Shown here in pieces: positions 52,785-62,236 of a DNA stretch of 64,000 nt (position 1 is the stretch's first letter; each line of letters opens with the position of its first letter). The stretch spans positions 1 to 64,000 of the forward strand of contig QMMN01000005.1 in NCBI GenBank assembly GCA_003647275.1, given 5' to 3'. The notes below the pieces were generated by a model, which saw only the letters and a program-made list of their open reading frames with translations, did not search any database and was not told the DNA's origin. The stretch comes from Deltaproteobacteria bacterium (GTDB taxonomy: Bacteria; Desulfobacterota; Desulfobacteria; Desulfobacterales; C00003060). Position numbers and translations under genes: made by a program.

Positions 52785-53296
52785 TCGCCTACCACACATG
52801 TGCCACGACATTTGGATACGCAGCCATCCTGTTTCAAGCTGAGCCATTCCTTTTGAAGCGAATCTTCTTGCCCCATTCACACAAAACGAGTTTAAAAAAG
52901 CAGATACAAAAGGCCGGTCCGGCTAAACCTGGACACACACCAGCAGTTCTTAACCTATGCAAAGATATCCGGGCCTATTTCACGGGGACCCCAATTAAGG
53001 TCCCGTGGGAATTCCTGGATCTAAGTCGGATGACGCCCCTGCAACGCTCGGTGCTGGAAGCTGTCGCAACCGTTCCTCACGGAGAGGTCCGAACTTACGG
53101 CCAAATAGCTGCACAAATCGGACATCCTCGGGCCTGTCGTTTTGTGGGTACCACCCTTGCCCGGAATCCTTTCCCCATCCTGATCCCATGCCATCGCATT
53201 ATCCGGGCCGATGGTTCCATAGGTAGGTTTTTTGGGGGAACCGATCTCAAGAACCGCATGCTTTTGCTGGAAAAACGGAAAGTCGTGCCCCCCTAA
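52781..53296 (+). CDS. ogt: Methylated-DNA-protein-cysteine methyltransferase
   Basis: Ogt/MGMT repairs O6-alkylguanine by suicidal transfer of the alkyl group to its cysteine. The acceptor motif is intact in ILIPCHRIIRADGSIGRFFG near residue 135, and the DNA-recognition helix region LEAVATVPHGEVRTYGQIAA precedes it. The first 60 residues are less conserved, as usual. The ATG overlaps the LarA-like stop by four bases (ATGA). It is transcribed towards the radical SAM gene on the other strand. Confidence 0.92.
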   Translation: MIAYHTCATTFGYAAILFQAEPFLLKRIFLPHSHKTSLKKQIQKAGPAKPGHTPAVLNLCKDIRAYFTGTPIKVPWEFLDLSRMTPLQRSVLEAVATVPHGEVRTYGQIAAQIGHPRACRFVGTTLARNPFPILIPCHRIIRADGSIGRFFGGTDLKNRMLLLEKRKVVPP

Positions 53297-53324
53297 CGGG
53301 CTGTTGTTCAAAAATGATGAAGGA

Positions 53325-55040
53325 TTATTTGCAGACACCGCAGGCCTTGCACTGGCCCACGACACAGGGAGGAGAGCTTTCTGCGCGAAGGGCCTTGTGG
53401 TACTCCTCAACCAGGAATGCCTTATTGATGCCATGGTCTATGAAGTCCCATGGAAGGATTTCATCCAGAGGGCGCTCCCTATAAACGTAAAAATCCGGAT
53501 TTATAATAGAGGCCTTGAGGGTCTTGGCCCAGTTTCCATTATTTTCGTGTGCGGCCGCCAGCAGCTGGGCTGTACGGCGATCCCCACGTGAAAGCAAGGC
53601 CTGAATGTATGCCCATCTGGGCACATCGGCATGCACCCGGACATTGGCCACCCGCCTCAGCGAGTCCCTCACATGTTTGATCTTTGCCTTAAGGCTCTTA
53701 ACATCCTCAAGAGGAACCCACTGAAACGGCGTGAAAGGCTTAGGGATAAAGGAATTGAGACTCACGATTATTTGTCCAATCCTTTCTGTTGTCCGGCTGG
53801 CCTTTAGAAATCGATGTTTGACCTGCTTGCAAAGCACCACGATCGCTTCCACATCAGACATGGTCTCGGTAGGAAGGCCTACCATGCAATAGAGCTTTAA
53901 GTTGGGTATGCCTGCATCCACCAAAAGGCCAGCGGCCCGTATCACATCCTGGTCAGTGATCCCTTTGTTGATGACACGCCGCATACGTTCTGAGCCCGCA
54001 TCCGGAGCAATTGCAGCTGTCTTAAAACCACTTTGTTTGAGAATATCCAGGATCTCCGGCGTAAGGCGATCCGCTCTTAAAGAGCTGAAAGAGAGTTGAA
54101 CACCGCGATCTAGGGCCTCTCGACAAAGCGCTTCGATATCTGGCACATCTAAAACTGCAGCAGCCATCAGGCCTATCCTTTTGGAGCGCGCGGCTCCCTC
54201 CTCTATGCAATTCTGTAGTACGGTCTTTGGCCTAAACCGTGGCGGCCGATAAACAAACCCGGCTGCACAAAAGCGGCATCCGTAGGGGCACCCACGCGCT
54301 ACCTCGACCAAGTAGGTATCTTGAAAGGTCGTGTGTGGCGTCAAGATAGCGGTGCAGGTATCCCCGTAAGAAAGGGCTTCCACGCCTACTCGCTGAACCT
54401 TTTCGGGGGCCCCTCTCTTTGGCCGAAACTCGGCAATAGTGCCGTCCAAATGATAAGCAACATCATATAGCGCAGGCACGTAGATGCCAGGCACATGTGC
54501 GGCTAAGGCTTCAAGAAGCGCCTGTTTGTCAGAATATCTTTTATAGACATCAAGAAAAACTGCCAGAATTGACTCAGCCTCTCCGATTAGGAAGCAATCC
54601 ACAAAAGGTGCGATAGGTTCAGGGTTTAAGAAGGTCGTCACTCCCCCGGCGATGATCAGAGGATGGGGGGGATTTCGCTCTGATGACCACCGGGGGATAC
54701 GTGACGCTGCCAGGAGTGTGAGGAGGTTGGGATAATCGTTTTCAAAGGAAATGGAGAACGCAATGATATCAAAATCGGCCAAGGGTCTCTGGGATTCCAT
54801 AGAGCGAAGACCGCCCTGGACTGTACCCTTGTCCTCCGGTAGAAAGACCCTTTCGCAAACAACATCCTCAAAATTGTTCAGGAGGCGGTATATTGCATGA
54901 AAACCGAGGTTTGACATCCCAACATGGTAATAGTTGGGATAGGCCAAGGCGATCCGTATCTTGCCTCCCCAATCTTTTCTGACGGTTCCCCTCTCTGCCT
55001 CCAGGAGCTCTTCTCTCGTTCCCATGACCTTGTGCAACAT
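53325..55040 (-). CDS. TIGR03960-type B12-binding radical SAM protein
   Basis: The N-terminal 150 residues have the B12-binding-like fold often seen in this group (RIALAYPNYYHVGMSNLGFH, FSISFENDYPNLLTLL). The radical SAM cluster follows in VARGCPYGCRFCAAGFVYRP near residue 235. The C-terminal region ends in a small cysteine cluster, GQCKACGVCK. Proteins of this group typically lie near ftsZ or next to a DUF2344 partner; the partner is not seen here. Their reaction is not settled. The gene is downstream of ftsZ on the same strand, 138 bases away. Confidence 0.88.
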   Translation of the reverse strand: MLHKVMGTREELLEAERGTVRKDWGGKIRIALAYPNYYHVGMSNLGFHAIYRLLNNFEDVVCERVFLPEDKGTVQGGLRSMESQRPLADFDIIAFSISFENDYPNLLTLLAASRIPRWSSERNPPHPLIIAGGVTTFLNPEPIAPFVDCFLIGEAESILAVFLDVYKRYSDKQALLEALAAHVPGIYVPALYDVAYHLDGTIAEFRPKRGAPEKVQRVGVEALSYGDTCTAILTPHTTFQDTYLVEVARGCPYGCRFCAAGFVYRPPRFRPKTVLQNCIEEGAARSKRIGLMAAAVLDVPDIEALCREALDRGVQLSFSSLRADRLTPEILDILKQSGFKTAAIAPDAGSERMRRVINKGITDQDVIRAAGLLVDAGIPNLKLYCMVGLPTETMSDVEAIVVLCKQVKHRFLKASRTTERIGQIIVSLNSFIPKPFTPFQWVPLEDVKSLKAKIKHVRDSLRRVANVRVHADVPRWAYIQALLSRGDRRTAQLLAAAHENNGNWAKTLKASIINPDFYVYRERPLDEILPWDFIDHGINKAFLVEEYHKALRAESSPPCVVGQCKACGVCK

Positions 55041-55178
55041 AGGTCTTTGTTATTCGCTGTTCGTTATTCGAACACGAAGTATGGGTTTTTCGTCGAGCCT
55101 CCGGCCTGGAAAGGGCAACCTTGCGCTAAGTCGTCATGCGTTTTACGATGACATGGTGATACGATCACGATCACCGTT

Positions 55179-56348
55179 TCAATCCGCCTTTCGTCTCATG
55201 AAGGTGGGAATATCCAGATCGTCATGATCCAGGATAATCCCGCGGTAGCCCCTGTAATGTGCCCCGCTCGATTCGCCCACTGCTTTTTCTTGTCGGATAA
55301 AGGTCGGCTCATCAAGGTTTACAGCCCGTGCAAAGTCGGCCTCTGTGATATCACGGACCTTGCCTGAAACTCGGCCCTTATCCTTTTCATCTTTGGAACC
55401 GATCCCGGTGGCGATGACCGTGACCCTGAGTTCGTCCCCTATGCTGTCATCCAGGACTGCACCCCAGATAATATCCGCCGTATCACCAGCCTCGTTGTAG
55501 ATACGATCTGAGGCCTCTGTCATTTCCGCCATGGTCAGGTCCGTCCCACTGGTAATGTTCATCAACAAGCCCCGTGCTCCGGCAATGGAGACATCCTCTA
55601 GAAGCGGATGGGATATGGCGTTTTCGGCCGCCTCCAACGCCCGGTTCTCTCCGCGGGCAATGCCAGTTCCCATGAGGGCCACCCCTGCCTTGGACATGGT
55701 GGTTCTGACATCAGCAAAATCAAGATTCACCAATCCAGGCATCATGATCAGATCAGTGATTCCTTTCACAGAGTGGACAAGGACTTCATCTGCTTTTTTG
55801 AACATCTCGAGCATCGTGGCGTTCCTGGATGCTAATCCCCGAAGCCTGTCGTTGGGAATGGTGATCACCGTGTCCGCGACATTCTTCAGAGCTTCCAGTC
55901 CGGCTTCAGCCTGATTCATTCGCTTCTTACCCTCAAAACCAAAGGGTTTTGTCACCACTGCCACGGTGAGGGCACCGATCTCTTTGCTGATCTCCGCAAT
56001 TACAGGTGCTGCACCTGTGCCCGTGCCCCCACCTAAGCCGGCAGTAATAAAGACCATGTGGCTGTCTTCCACTGCGCTTCGGATGGCATCTATGCTTTCC
56101 ATGGCAGCCTGTCGCCCGATTTCTGGATTTGCTCCAGCGCCAAGACCCTCGGTCAGCTTTTCCCCTATCTGGAGCTTCACCGGCGCATTTGACACTTCAA
56201 GAGCCTGGAGATCCGTGTTGGCCGATATGAATTTCACCCCCTGAAGCTTTGATGCAATCATGTTGTTGACAGCATTCCCACCGGCTCCACCTACCCCGAT
56301 CACCTTGATCCTGGCCGATTTTTCGTTCTCCACAAAATTGAACTTCAT
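55179..56348 (-). CDS. ftsZ: Cell division protein FtsZ
   Basis: FtsZ is the tubulin-like GTPase that forms the division ring. The GTP site is plain: [20 protein letters not shown], the T4 loop [20 protein letters not shown], the T7 loop [11 protein letters not shown], and the C-terminal peptide [14 protein letters not shown] that binds FtsA. At 389 residues it is full length with an intrinsically disordered linker before the tail. It is the last gene of the dcw cluster here; a 178-base gap with a 21-base direct repeat separates it from ftsA. Confidence 0.97.
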   Translation of the reverse strand: MKFNFVENEKSARIKVIGVGGAGGNAVNNMIASKLQGVKFISANTDLQALEVSNAPVKLQIGEKLTEGLGAGANPEIGRQAAMESIDAIRSAVEDSHMVFITAGLGGGTGTGAAPVIAEISKEIGALTVAVVTKPFGFEGKKRMNQAEAGLEALKNVADTVITIPNDRLRGLASRNATMLEMFKKADEVLVHSVKGITDLIMMPGLVNLDFADVRTTMSKAGVALMGTGIARGENRALEAAENAISHPLLEDVSIAGARGLLMNITSGTDLTMAEMTEASDRIYNEAGDTADIIWGAVLDDSIGDELRVTVIATGIGSKDEKDKGRVSGKVRDITEADFARAVNLDEPTFIRQEKAVGESSGAHYRGYRGIILDHDDLDIPTFMRRKAD

Positions 56349-56383
56349 TACCCACCTCCTGTTGGTTTTCGTAATAAGCTGAG

Positions 56384-56436
56384 GTTTATCGTCTCTCGGT
56401 TGCGCTGCTTGTTACGTTTATCGTCTCTCGGTTGCG
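56384..56436. repeat. 21-bp direct repeat between ftsA and ftsZ
   Basis: The 21 bases beginning GTTTATCGTCTCTCGG and ending TTGCG occur at 56384-56404 and again at 56416-56436, separated by 11 bases. They lie in the leader of ftsZ. The repeat may arise from slippage, or may hold paired protein-binding sites for ftsZ control. Confidence 0.6.
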
Positions 56437-56525
56437 TTTCTCTTTCTGAGATACGCGCAACGAATAACGAAACGAGCCGCGCCACCGACAACCCTCTGAC
56501 GAATACCGATAAAACAAAAGAAGAC

Positions 56526-57755
56526 TCAAATAATATCCTTAAACCACTTCTTCATGCGCACCATGACACGATCAAAGATGTTGCTGTCTCGAATCCTGAA
56601 TTTCCTTTTCGGCTGAGTTCTGGCGCCATAGAGTACCAACCCTACAGCCGTGGCATACATGGGATTGTTCACCACATCCACCAATCCGCTAATTCCCAAG
56701 GGTTTCCCAATCCGTGTCGGAAGGTTGAAGATTGACTCGGCAATATCCACAACGCCTTCCAGCAGGCAAGACCCCCCAGTAACCACCACCCCCGAATTTA
56801 TCAAATCCTCCATGCCGGCCCGATAAACTTCCCGGTTGATCAGGGTAAAGATCTCTTCCACTCTCGGTTCAAGGATCTCACCCAGTATCTGTCTGGACAG
56901 CGTCCTTGGCTTACGTCCGCCTACACCCGCAACCTCAATGGTCTCGTCTTGGCCAATGGCACTGCTAAGGCAGCTGCCATACTTTATCTTGATCTTTTCT
57001 GCCTCAGCCATGGGTGTCCTCAGACCAACAGAGATGTCATGGGTGAGATTGTTTCCACCTAGGGCCAGCACGGACGTGTGTTTGATGCTATTGCCTTTGA
57101 GAATCGCCAGATCTGTGGTCCCACCTCCAAAGTCAATCAGGGCCGAACCCAGCATCTTTTCCTCTTCGCTAAGCACAGCTTCACTCGATGCAAGGGATTG
57201 AAGCACAATATCGCAGACATCAAGCCCTGCACGGTTGGCACACTTGATAATGTTTTGCGCTGAGGTGACGGCTCCGGTCACAATGTGGACCTTGGCCTCT
57301 AAGCGAACCCCTGACATACCACGGGGATCCTGAATCCCATCCTGCTCATCCACGATATACTCCTGGGGCAGCACATGAATGACCTCGCGGTCCATGGGAA
57401 TGGCCACTGCGCTTGCTGCATCAATCACGCGTTCAACGTCCTTCTGGGCTATCTCGTTTCCCTTGATGGCAACAATTCCGTGGCTGTTGAAACCCTTTAT
57501 ATGGCCTCCAGCAATCCCGGCATACACCGATGTGATCTCGCAACCTGCCATCAGCTCGGCTTCTTCGACGGCTTTTTTAATAGAGTCTACGGTCGATTCG
57601 ATATTGACAACCACACCTTTCCGAAGCCCAACAGACGGGTGGGTTCCGATTCCCACAATGTCGGTCCCATCACGGGTCACCTCCCCCACTACGGCACAAA
57701 TCTTGGTCGTCCCAATGTCCAGACCTACAATAAGTCCCCCATCACCCTGCACCAT
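56526..57755 (-). CDS. ftsA: Cell division protein FtsA
   Basis: FtsA is an actin-like ATPase that anchors FtsZ to the membrane. The 409-residue product has the phosphate-1 loop IVGLDIGTTKICAVVGEVTR, the 1c region (GITEAELM-like EEAELMAGCEITSVYAGIAG), SALIDFGGGTTDLAIL, and VVVTGGSCLLEGVVDIAES. A C-terminal amphipathic membrane-targeting helix is present (MKKWFKDII). The ATG at 57755 shares its A with the ftsQ stop (TAATG), and GGAGGTG precedes it. The upstream frame is longer but runs into ftsQ. Confidence 0.96.
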   Translation of the reverse strand: MVQGDGGLIVGLDIGTTKICAVVGEVTRDGTDIVGIGTHPSVGLRKGVVVNIESTVDSIKKAVEEAELMAGCEITSVYAGIAGGHIKGFNSHGIVAIKGNEIAQKDVERVIDAASAVAIPMDREVIHVLPQEYIVDEQDGIQDPRGMSGVRLEAKVHIVTGAVTSAQNIIKCANRAGLDVCDIVLQSLASSEAVLSEEEKMLGSALIDFGGGTTDLAILKGNSIKHTSVLALGGNNLTHDISVGLRTPMAEAEKIKIKYGSCLSSAIGQDETIEVAGVGGRKPRTLSRQILGEILEPRVEEIFTLINREVYRAGMEDLINSGVVVTGGSCLLEGVVDIAESIFNLPTRIGKPLGISGLVDVVNNPMYATAVGLVLYGARTQPKRKFRIRDSNIFDRVMVRMKKWFKDII

Positions 57756-58708
57756 TACACCTCCTTTCGCCTGCCCGGCCAAGGGTCTATATAGCGGCTT
57801 CCAGCCCCCCCGATCAAAGAGGGCCTGACCACCACGCGATCCAAATCGTTCAGATCGATGCACTGAAGATTCAAAAACGTCCTTTCTTTTTTTAAGTAAA
57901 AAATCATATCTTGAAGTCGTTTATATTTTGACTCGTAGTCCCCAAAACCAACCTTAATTGCCACCAAACTTTGGCCAATCGACCTCCCGTCTGTGCTGCT
58001 GGAAAAGGCAGGCGTACCGTCAGGCGTGGCAGTCATATTGCATTCAGGCAGAAAGGCATAAAGGGTCAATCCCATCTCCCTGTCGATGTGAATACGGCGC
58101 AGCGCATGGGATGGGATCACATTTTGGTAAAGCCGGCTCAAACGAAGTACCTCCATAACAGCCCCAATCAGCCGAGGACTTGACGAATCGCTGGAATCAA
58201 TATCTGACAGCGCAAGACCAGTCACCACGGGTAACATCACGTTATCTGGAGACTCCACCGATCTGAACATTTTACCCTCTTCGTCCAGGTAAAAATGTGG
58301 GTCCAGGTCCACGATGGCGACAGGTATCCGTTCCCTTACCCGAATATGAATCGCATCAGGCAACTCCCGATCGATCTCTGCAGCGGCAACCATTGGAAGG
58401 GCCATAAGCCTATAGCGAACTGCCGCCAGATTGACAGAAAGAATGTTCTCGCGGAGTTTCAGCCCGGCCTGTTTTAGAATTGTCTCTTTAGAAAGCCATT
58501 GGTTTCCCTCAACCGTGATCGTCCGGGCCTCAAAGTACGGACTCTGGGTCACTGCATCATAGGCCAGTATTAGAAAGAGGCTTGTTCCGCCTATGCCGGC
58601 CATCAGCAACATGATTTTAAGGCTCAGGAGACAGCACCTTATGACTCGCTGTCTTCTTTGTGCCCGACTGTTTTTATAATAGTTTTTACGAACCCGCTTC
58701 TTCACCAA
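57755..58708 (-). CDS. ftsQ: Cell division protein FtsQ/DivIB
   Basis: This is a bitopic membrane protein with a basic cytoplasmic N-terminus (VKKRVRKNYYKNSRAQRRQR), one helix (about residues 26-50) and a periplasmic POTRA domain beginning FEARTITVEGNQWLSKETIL. A beta domain follows, with EIDRELPDAIHIRVRERIPV. FtsQ links early and late division proteins through FtsB/FtsL. The start overlaps murB by 23 bases and the stop shares a base with ftsA, as expected of a dcw cluster. Confidence 0.93.
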   Translation of the reverse strand: MVKKRVRKNYYKNSRAQRRQRVIRCCLLSLKIMLLMAGIGGTSLFLILAYDAVTQSPYFEARTITVEGNQWLSKETILKQAGLKLRENILSVNLAAVRYRLMALPMVAAAEIDRELPDAIHIRVRERIPVAIVDLDPHFYLDEEGKMFRSVESPDNVMLPVVTGLALSDIDSSDSSSPRLIGAVMEVLRLSRLYQNVIPSHALRRIHIDREMGLTLYAFLPECNMTATPDGTPAFSSSTDGRSIGQSLVAIKVGFGDYESKYKRLQDMIFYLKKERTFLNLQCIDLNDLDRVVVRPSLIGGAGSRYIDPWPGRRKEV

Positions 58709-59621
58709 GAATCGTAACCTCTGGTTCTAAGTGAATGCCAAACCGCTCGAACACGGTCTCCTGTATCTGTCTTATCAGGTCAAGCACGTCGGAAGCCTTA
58801 GCATGCCCTTTGTTCACGATGAAATTGGCGTGTTTCGTTGAAACCTCAGCTTCGCCAACCCGACGCCCTTTCAAGCCTGCCTGGTCAATAAGCTCTCCAG
58901 CGGCCTTTTGTCCAGGTGGATTTCGAAACACGGACCCGGCACTGGGAAAGAATAGCGGTTGACTCGACCTTCGTCTCTTTTGCATGTGAACGGCCTCTTT
59001 TCGGAGGGCCTCACGATCTACATATTGTAGCTTGAACTGGCCACTCAAGATAATCGTACCTTTTTCCAGGTCCAGTCCCCTGTAAGAAAATCGAAGTTGC
59101 CCCCGACTCATGCTCACAACATCCCCATATCGGCCGAGCACTCTAATTGAGCTGGTCCTGTCGGCCATGCATGCTCCCCAAGCTCCTGCGTTCATTCGCA
59201 GGGCTCCACCTACAGTTCCCGGGATACCAAGCGTGAAGTTAAGCCCCCCCAGTCCCCGGTCAAGGGCATATTTACCGAGTCGACGAACCAAGACCGCTGC
59301 TCCTGCTGTTATCATGGCGCTGTTGTCATTAGCCTGGGGTACCAGGTGAATAGCCTCGAAGTCATCGGCCAACTTGAGCACGAGGCCTCTCATGCCCTCA
59401 TCCCTGACCAACAGATTACTCCCCGCCCCTATGATTGTGATGGGGTATCCTCTGTCCCGAGCCCATATGACTACATCCCTTATTTCCTGCTCGGTTTTTA
59501 CGGTAATAAGGGCGTCCACAGGCCCCCCGATTCTGAAAGTCGTATGACGCCACATCGGCTCGTCAAACAAGACGTGCGGGCCAAAATGCGCTATGAGCCA
59601 ATTTTCATCTGCTTCATTCAT
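58686..59621 (-). CDS. murB: UDP-N-acetylenolpyruvoylglucosamine reductase
   Basis: MurB is the FAD enzyme that reduces UDP-GlcNAc-enolpyruvate to UDP-MurNAc. The 311-residue product has the FAD-binding segment TIIGAGSNLLVRDEGMRGLV, GIPGTVGGALRMNAGAWG near residue 130, and the catalytic C-terminal region FPSAGSVFRNPPGQKAAGEL. It is of the short (type IIa/b) form. It overlaps ftsQ at the 3' end and follows murC by 99 bases. Confidence 0.95.
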   Translation of the reverse strand: MNEADENWLIAHFGPHVLFDEPMWRHTTFRIGGPVDALITVKTEQEIRDVVIWARDRGYPITIIGAGSNLLVRDEGMRGLVLKLADDFEAIHLVPQANDNSAMITAGAAVLVRRLGKYALDRGLGGLNFTLGIPGTVGGALRMNAGAWGACMADRTSSIRVLGRYGDVVSMSRGQLRFSYRGLDLEKGTIILSGQFKLQYVDREALRKEAVHMQKRRRSSQPLFFPSAGSVFRNPPGQKAAGELIDQAGLKGRRVGEAEVSTKHANFIVNKGHAKASDVLDLIRQIQETVFERFGIHLEPEVTILGEEAGS

Positions 59622-59720
59622 CGCAATATTTGTAAACGTTCAGCTATTGGCTGTGGGCTTTCAAAAGAAATGAAGGATAAAATGCAACACCTCCTAATGG
59701 CCAAAGCAACGCCTTCTTGC

Positions 59721-61103
59721 CTACACCGTAAGCTTTGACCACTCATCAAGAAACTGTTCCCCCACCTGCCAGACATTCCCCGCCCCCAGGGTCAACAGTA
59801 TATCCCCTTGCCTCAAGGTCTTCTTCAGATAGGATACGGCCGCATCCTGCCCATCATGAAAAACGACATCTTTGTGGCCATGCTGACGGATCTCCTCACA
59901 GAGGCTCTGGCTGTCCACGTTTTCTATCGGGGCCTCGCTTGCCGGGTAGATGGGCAGCACGACAAGGCTGTCCGCCTGGTAAAAGGCCCGCGTAAAATCG
60001 TTGAATAGCGCAGCAGTCCGCGAGTATCGATGAGGCTGAAACACCACGACAATCCGGCAATCTGGCCAGCACTGCCGTACCGCCTGGAGCGTCAGCCTAA
60101 TCTCCGTTGGATGGTGTCCATAGTCATCCACAACGGTTACCCCTCGTGAAGTTCCCTTTACCTGGAGCCTGCGCTGGACCCCCTCAAGATCCTTAAGTGC
60201 ATCCAGGATTGTATCAAAGGGAATCCCGAGTTCTATACCAATGGCAATGCTCGCCATAGAGTTATACACATTGTGAATGCCGGGAAGGTTCAGATCCACT
60301 GTGCCCAGGACCTCACCGCGGTGGGCTATACGGTACCGAGTTGTCAAACCTTCAAAGGTCACATCCTTGGCCTGATAATCTGCCTGGGACGTCATGCCAT
60401 ACGTGGTGAACCGTTTTTCAATCTTCGGGATCAAATCCTGAATCCCCTCGTTGTCCAAACACAGCACCGCCATGCCGTAAAAGGGGATCTTGTTAATAAA
60501 ATCAAGAAATACCTGTTTGATTTTTTCCAGATCCCCGTAAAAGTCCAGGTGTTCGGCATCAATGTTCGTTACCACGCCAATGGTCGGAGAAAGCTTCAGA
60601 AAAGAGCCATCACTTTCGTCAGCCTCAGCAACGATAAATGCCCCTTGCCCAAGGCGGGCATTGCTTCCCAGGCTATCGAGTTTCCCGCCGATGACGACTG
60701 TCGGGTCAAATCCCCCCTGGTCAAGAACCGAAGCAATCATCCAGGTGGTTGTGGTTTTGCCATGGGCACCAGCCACGGCGATACTGTACTTGAGCCTCAT
60801 TAGTTCTGCCAGCATCTCAGCCCTTGGGATAACCGGAACAATGGCCTCTTTGGCAGCCACGACCTCCGGGTTATCTGCCTCCACTGCTGAAGAAACCACT
60901 ACGACATCCGCGCCTTGAATGTGCTCCGGCCGGTGTCCTTGAAATATCGTCCCGCCAAGTTGGGCCAGGCGCGTTGTGATGTCAGTCAATCGCAGGTCAG
61001 AGCCGCTTACCTTATACCCCAGGTTCAAGAGGAGTTCCGCGATTCCGCTCATCCCAATTCCACCGATCCCAACAAAATGGATATGATATGATTTCTGATA
61101 CAT
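59721..61103 (-). CDS. murC: UDP-N-acetylmuramate-L-alanine ligase
   Basis: MurC adds L-Ala to UDP-MurNAc with ATP. The 460-residue protein carries the UDP-binding [20 protein letters not shown], the P-loop [20 protein letters not shown] near residue 112, [20 protein letters not shown], and the C-terminal [19 protein letters not shown]. Length and motif order are normal. murG lies about 50 bases upstream, with a short AAAGTGCCTAAAGTTAAA piece shared with the ftsW-murD gap in between. Confidence 0.96.
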   Translation of the reverse strand: MYQKSYHIHFVGIGGIGMSGIAELLLNLGYKVSGSDLRLTDITTRLAQLGGTIFQGHRPEHIQGADVVVVSSAVEADNPEVVAAKEAIVPVIPRAEMLAELMRLKYSIAVAGAHGKTTTTWMIASVLDQGGFDPTVVIGGKLDSLGSNARLGQGAFIVAEADESDGSFLKLSPTIGVVTNIDAEHLDFYGDLEKIKQVFLDFINKIPFYGMAVLCLDNEGIQDLIPKIEKRFTTYGMTSQADYQAKDVTFEGLTTRYRIAHRGEVLGTVDLNLPGIHNVYNSMASIAIGIELGIPFDTILDALKDLEGVQRRLQVKGTSRGVTVVDDYGHHPTEIRLTLQAVRQCWPDCRIVVVFQPHRYSRTAALFNDFTRAFYQADSLVVLPIYPASEAPIENVDSQSLCEEIRQHGHKDVVFHDGQDAAVSYLKKTLRQGDILLTLGAGNVWQVGEQFLDEWSKLTV

Positions 61104-61154
61104 ATAAAGTGCCTAAAGTTAAAGTTTTATGGGCAAAGAGCAAATAACCAATGA

Positions 61155-62234
61155 CTAATAACTCATCACCACCAACCTTCGGCACTGGTCTACAATAACG
61201 TCTGCAGCATCAGGACGCGCAAGAGCCGATGTCCGCACTGCCATATCATGCAGGGCTTCAGGGTGCGATGCATAATGATCGAGTCTGTCGGCCAACAGAG
61301 CACCATTCAAATCCTTTTCCAGGATAACCTCTGCCCCGCCAGCATCAGCCACATAACGGGCATTCATCTCCTGATGATTATTGGCTGCAAATGGGAACGG
61401 AATGAAAATAGCAGGCTTGCCCTGTGCCATCAACTCCGACACAGTCGTGGCCCCGGCCCTGGATATGACCAGATCAGCCGAGCTGTAAGCCCTGCCCATG
61501 TCCGAAAAGAATGGCTCCACAGTAGCCTTTATCCCCCGCGTTTCATAAGCCTGTGCGACCCATGCTGCATCCTTGGTCCCGGTCTGATGGACAAAGGCCA
61601 TCTTCTCCGGATTCTTTAAGCAATCAAGGGCCCCAACCACCGCACAGTTTACAGCATGAGCCCCCTGGCTGCCACCCAGCACCAAGACCGTAAATCGACC
61701 ACTATCCCTATCGTCCGATTTGCGTGTAAGGAGTTCGCGACGCACAGGGTTGCCTGTAATCAGTGTCTTCAAAGGCTTGAACATGCCCAGGTTATCCGGG
61801 AAGGAGATGAATATCTGGTCAGCAAAACGCCCGACGATTCGGTTCGTCAAACCTGGCAAAAGATTCTGTTCATGGATAACGATCTTTTTCCGCATGAGTC
61901 TTGCCGCCAAGGCCACGGGTCCTGAGGCATACCCCCCAACGCCGATGATGATGTCAGGATTAAACCGCCAGATAATGCGCAAGCCCTGCCATACTCCCAT
62001 GGGGATCTTGAACAACGATCGGACCTGTCGCCAGAATCCTCGTCCTTTAAAACCTTCGGCTACAATATCCACGTGATCAAATCCTTTCTTTGAAAGAGTA
62101 GAAACTTCCATGGGATTGCGAGTCCCCACAAACACAATTTCAACTCCAGGTTCCCTGTTTCTGAACGCCTCAGCAAGAGCGATTCCAGGGAAAAGATGCC
62201 CCCCTGTGCCGCCCCCAGCAATAAGAACCCTCAT
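61155..62234 (-). CDS. murG: Undecaprenyl-PP-MurNAc-pentapeptide GlcNAc transferase
   Basis: MurG makes lipid II from lipid I on the inner face of the membrane. The Gly-rich loop VLIAGGGTGGHLFPGIALAE, VGGYASGPVALAARLM, IHEQNLLPGLTNRIVG and LGGSQGAHAVN are all present. The second acceptor-donor region is VISRAGATTVSELMAQGKPA. The ATG at 62234 is used because it gives the family start; an ATG two codons earlier overlaps the ftsW stop. ftsW ends two bases upstream. Confidence 0.95.
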   Translation of the reverse strand: MRVLIAGGGTGGHLFPGIALAEAFRNREPGVEIVFVGTRNPMEVSTLSKKGFDHVDIVAEGFKGRGFWRQVRSLFKIPMGVWQGLRIIWRFNPDIIIGVGGYASGPVALAARLMRKKIVIHEQNLLPGLTNRIVGRFADQIFISFPDNLGMFKPLKTLITGNPVRRELLTRKSDDRDSGRFTVLVLGGSQGAHAVNCAVVGALDCLKNPEKMAFVHQTGTKDAAWVAQAYETRGIKATVEPFFSDMGRAYSSADLVISRAGATTVSELMAQGKPAIFIPFPFAANNHQEMNARYVADAGGAEVILEKDLNGALLADRLDHYASHPEALHDMAVRTSALARPDAADVIVDQCRRLVVMSY

Positions 62235-62236
62235 GA

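Noticed and set aside
57756-57863. Longer N-terminus for FtsA
   Set aside because: The upstream frame lies inside ftsQ and lacks family similarity; the ATG at 57755 has GGAGGTG and a TAATG overlap.
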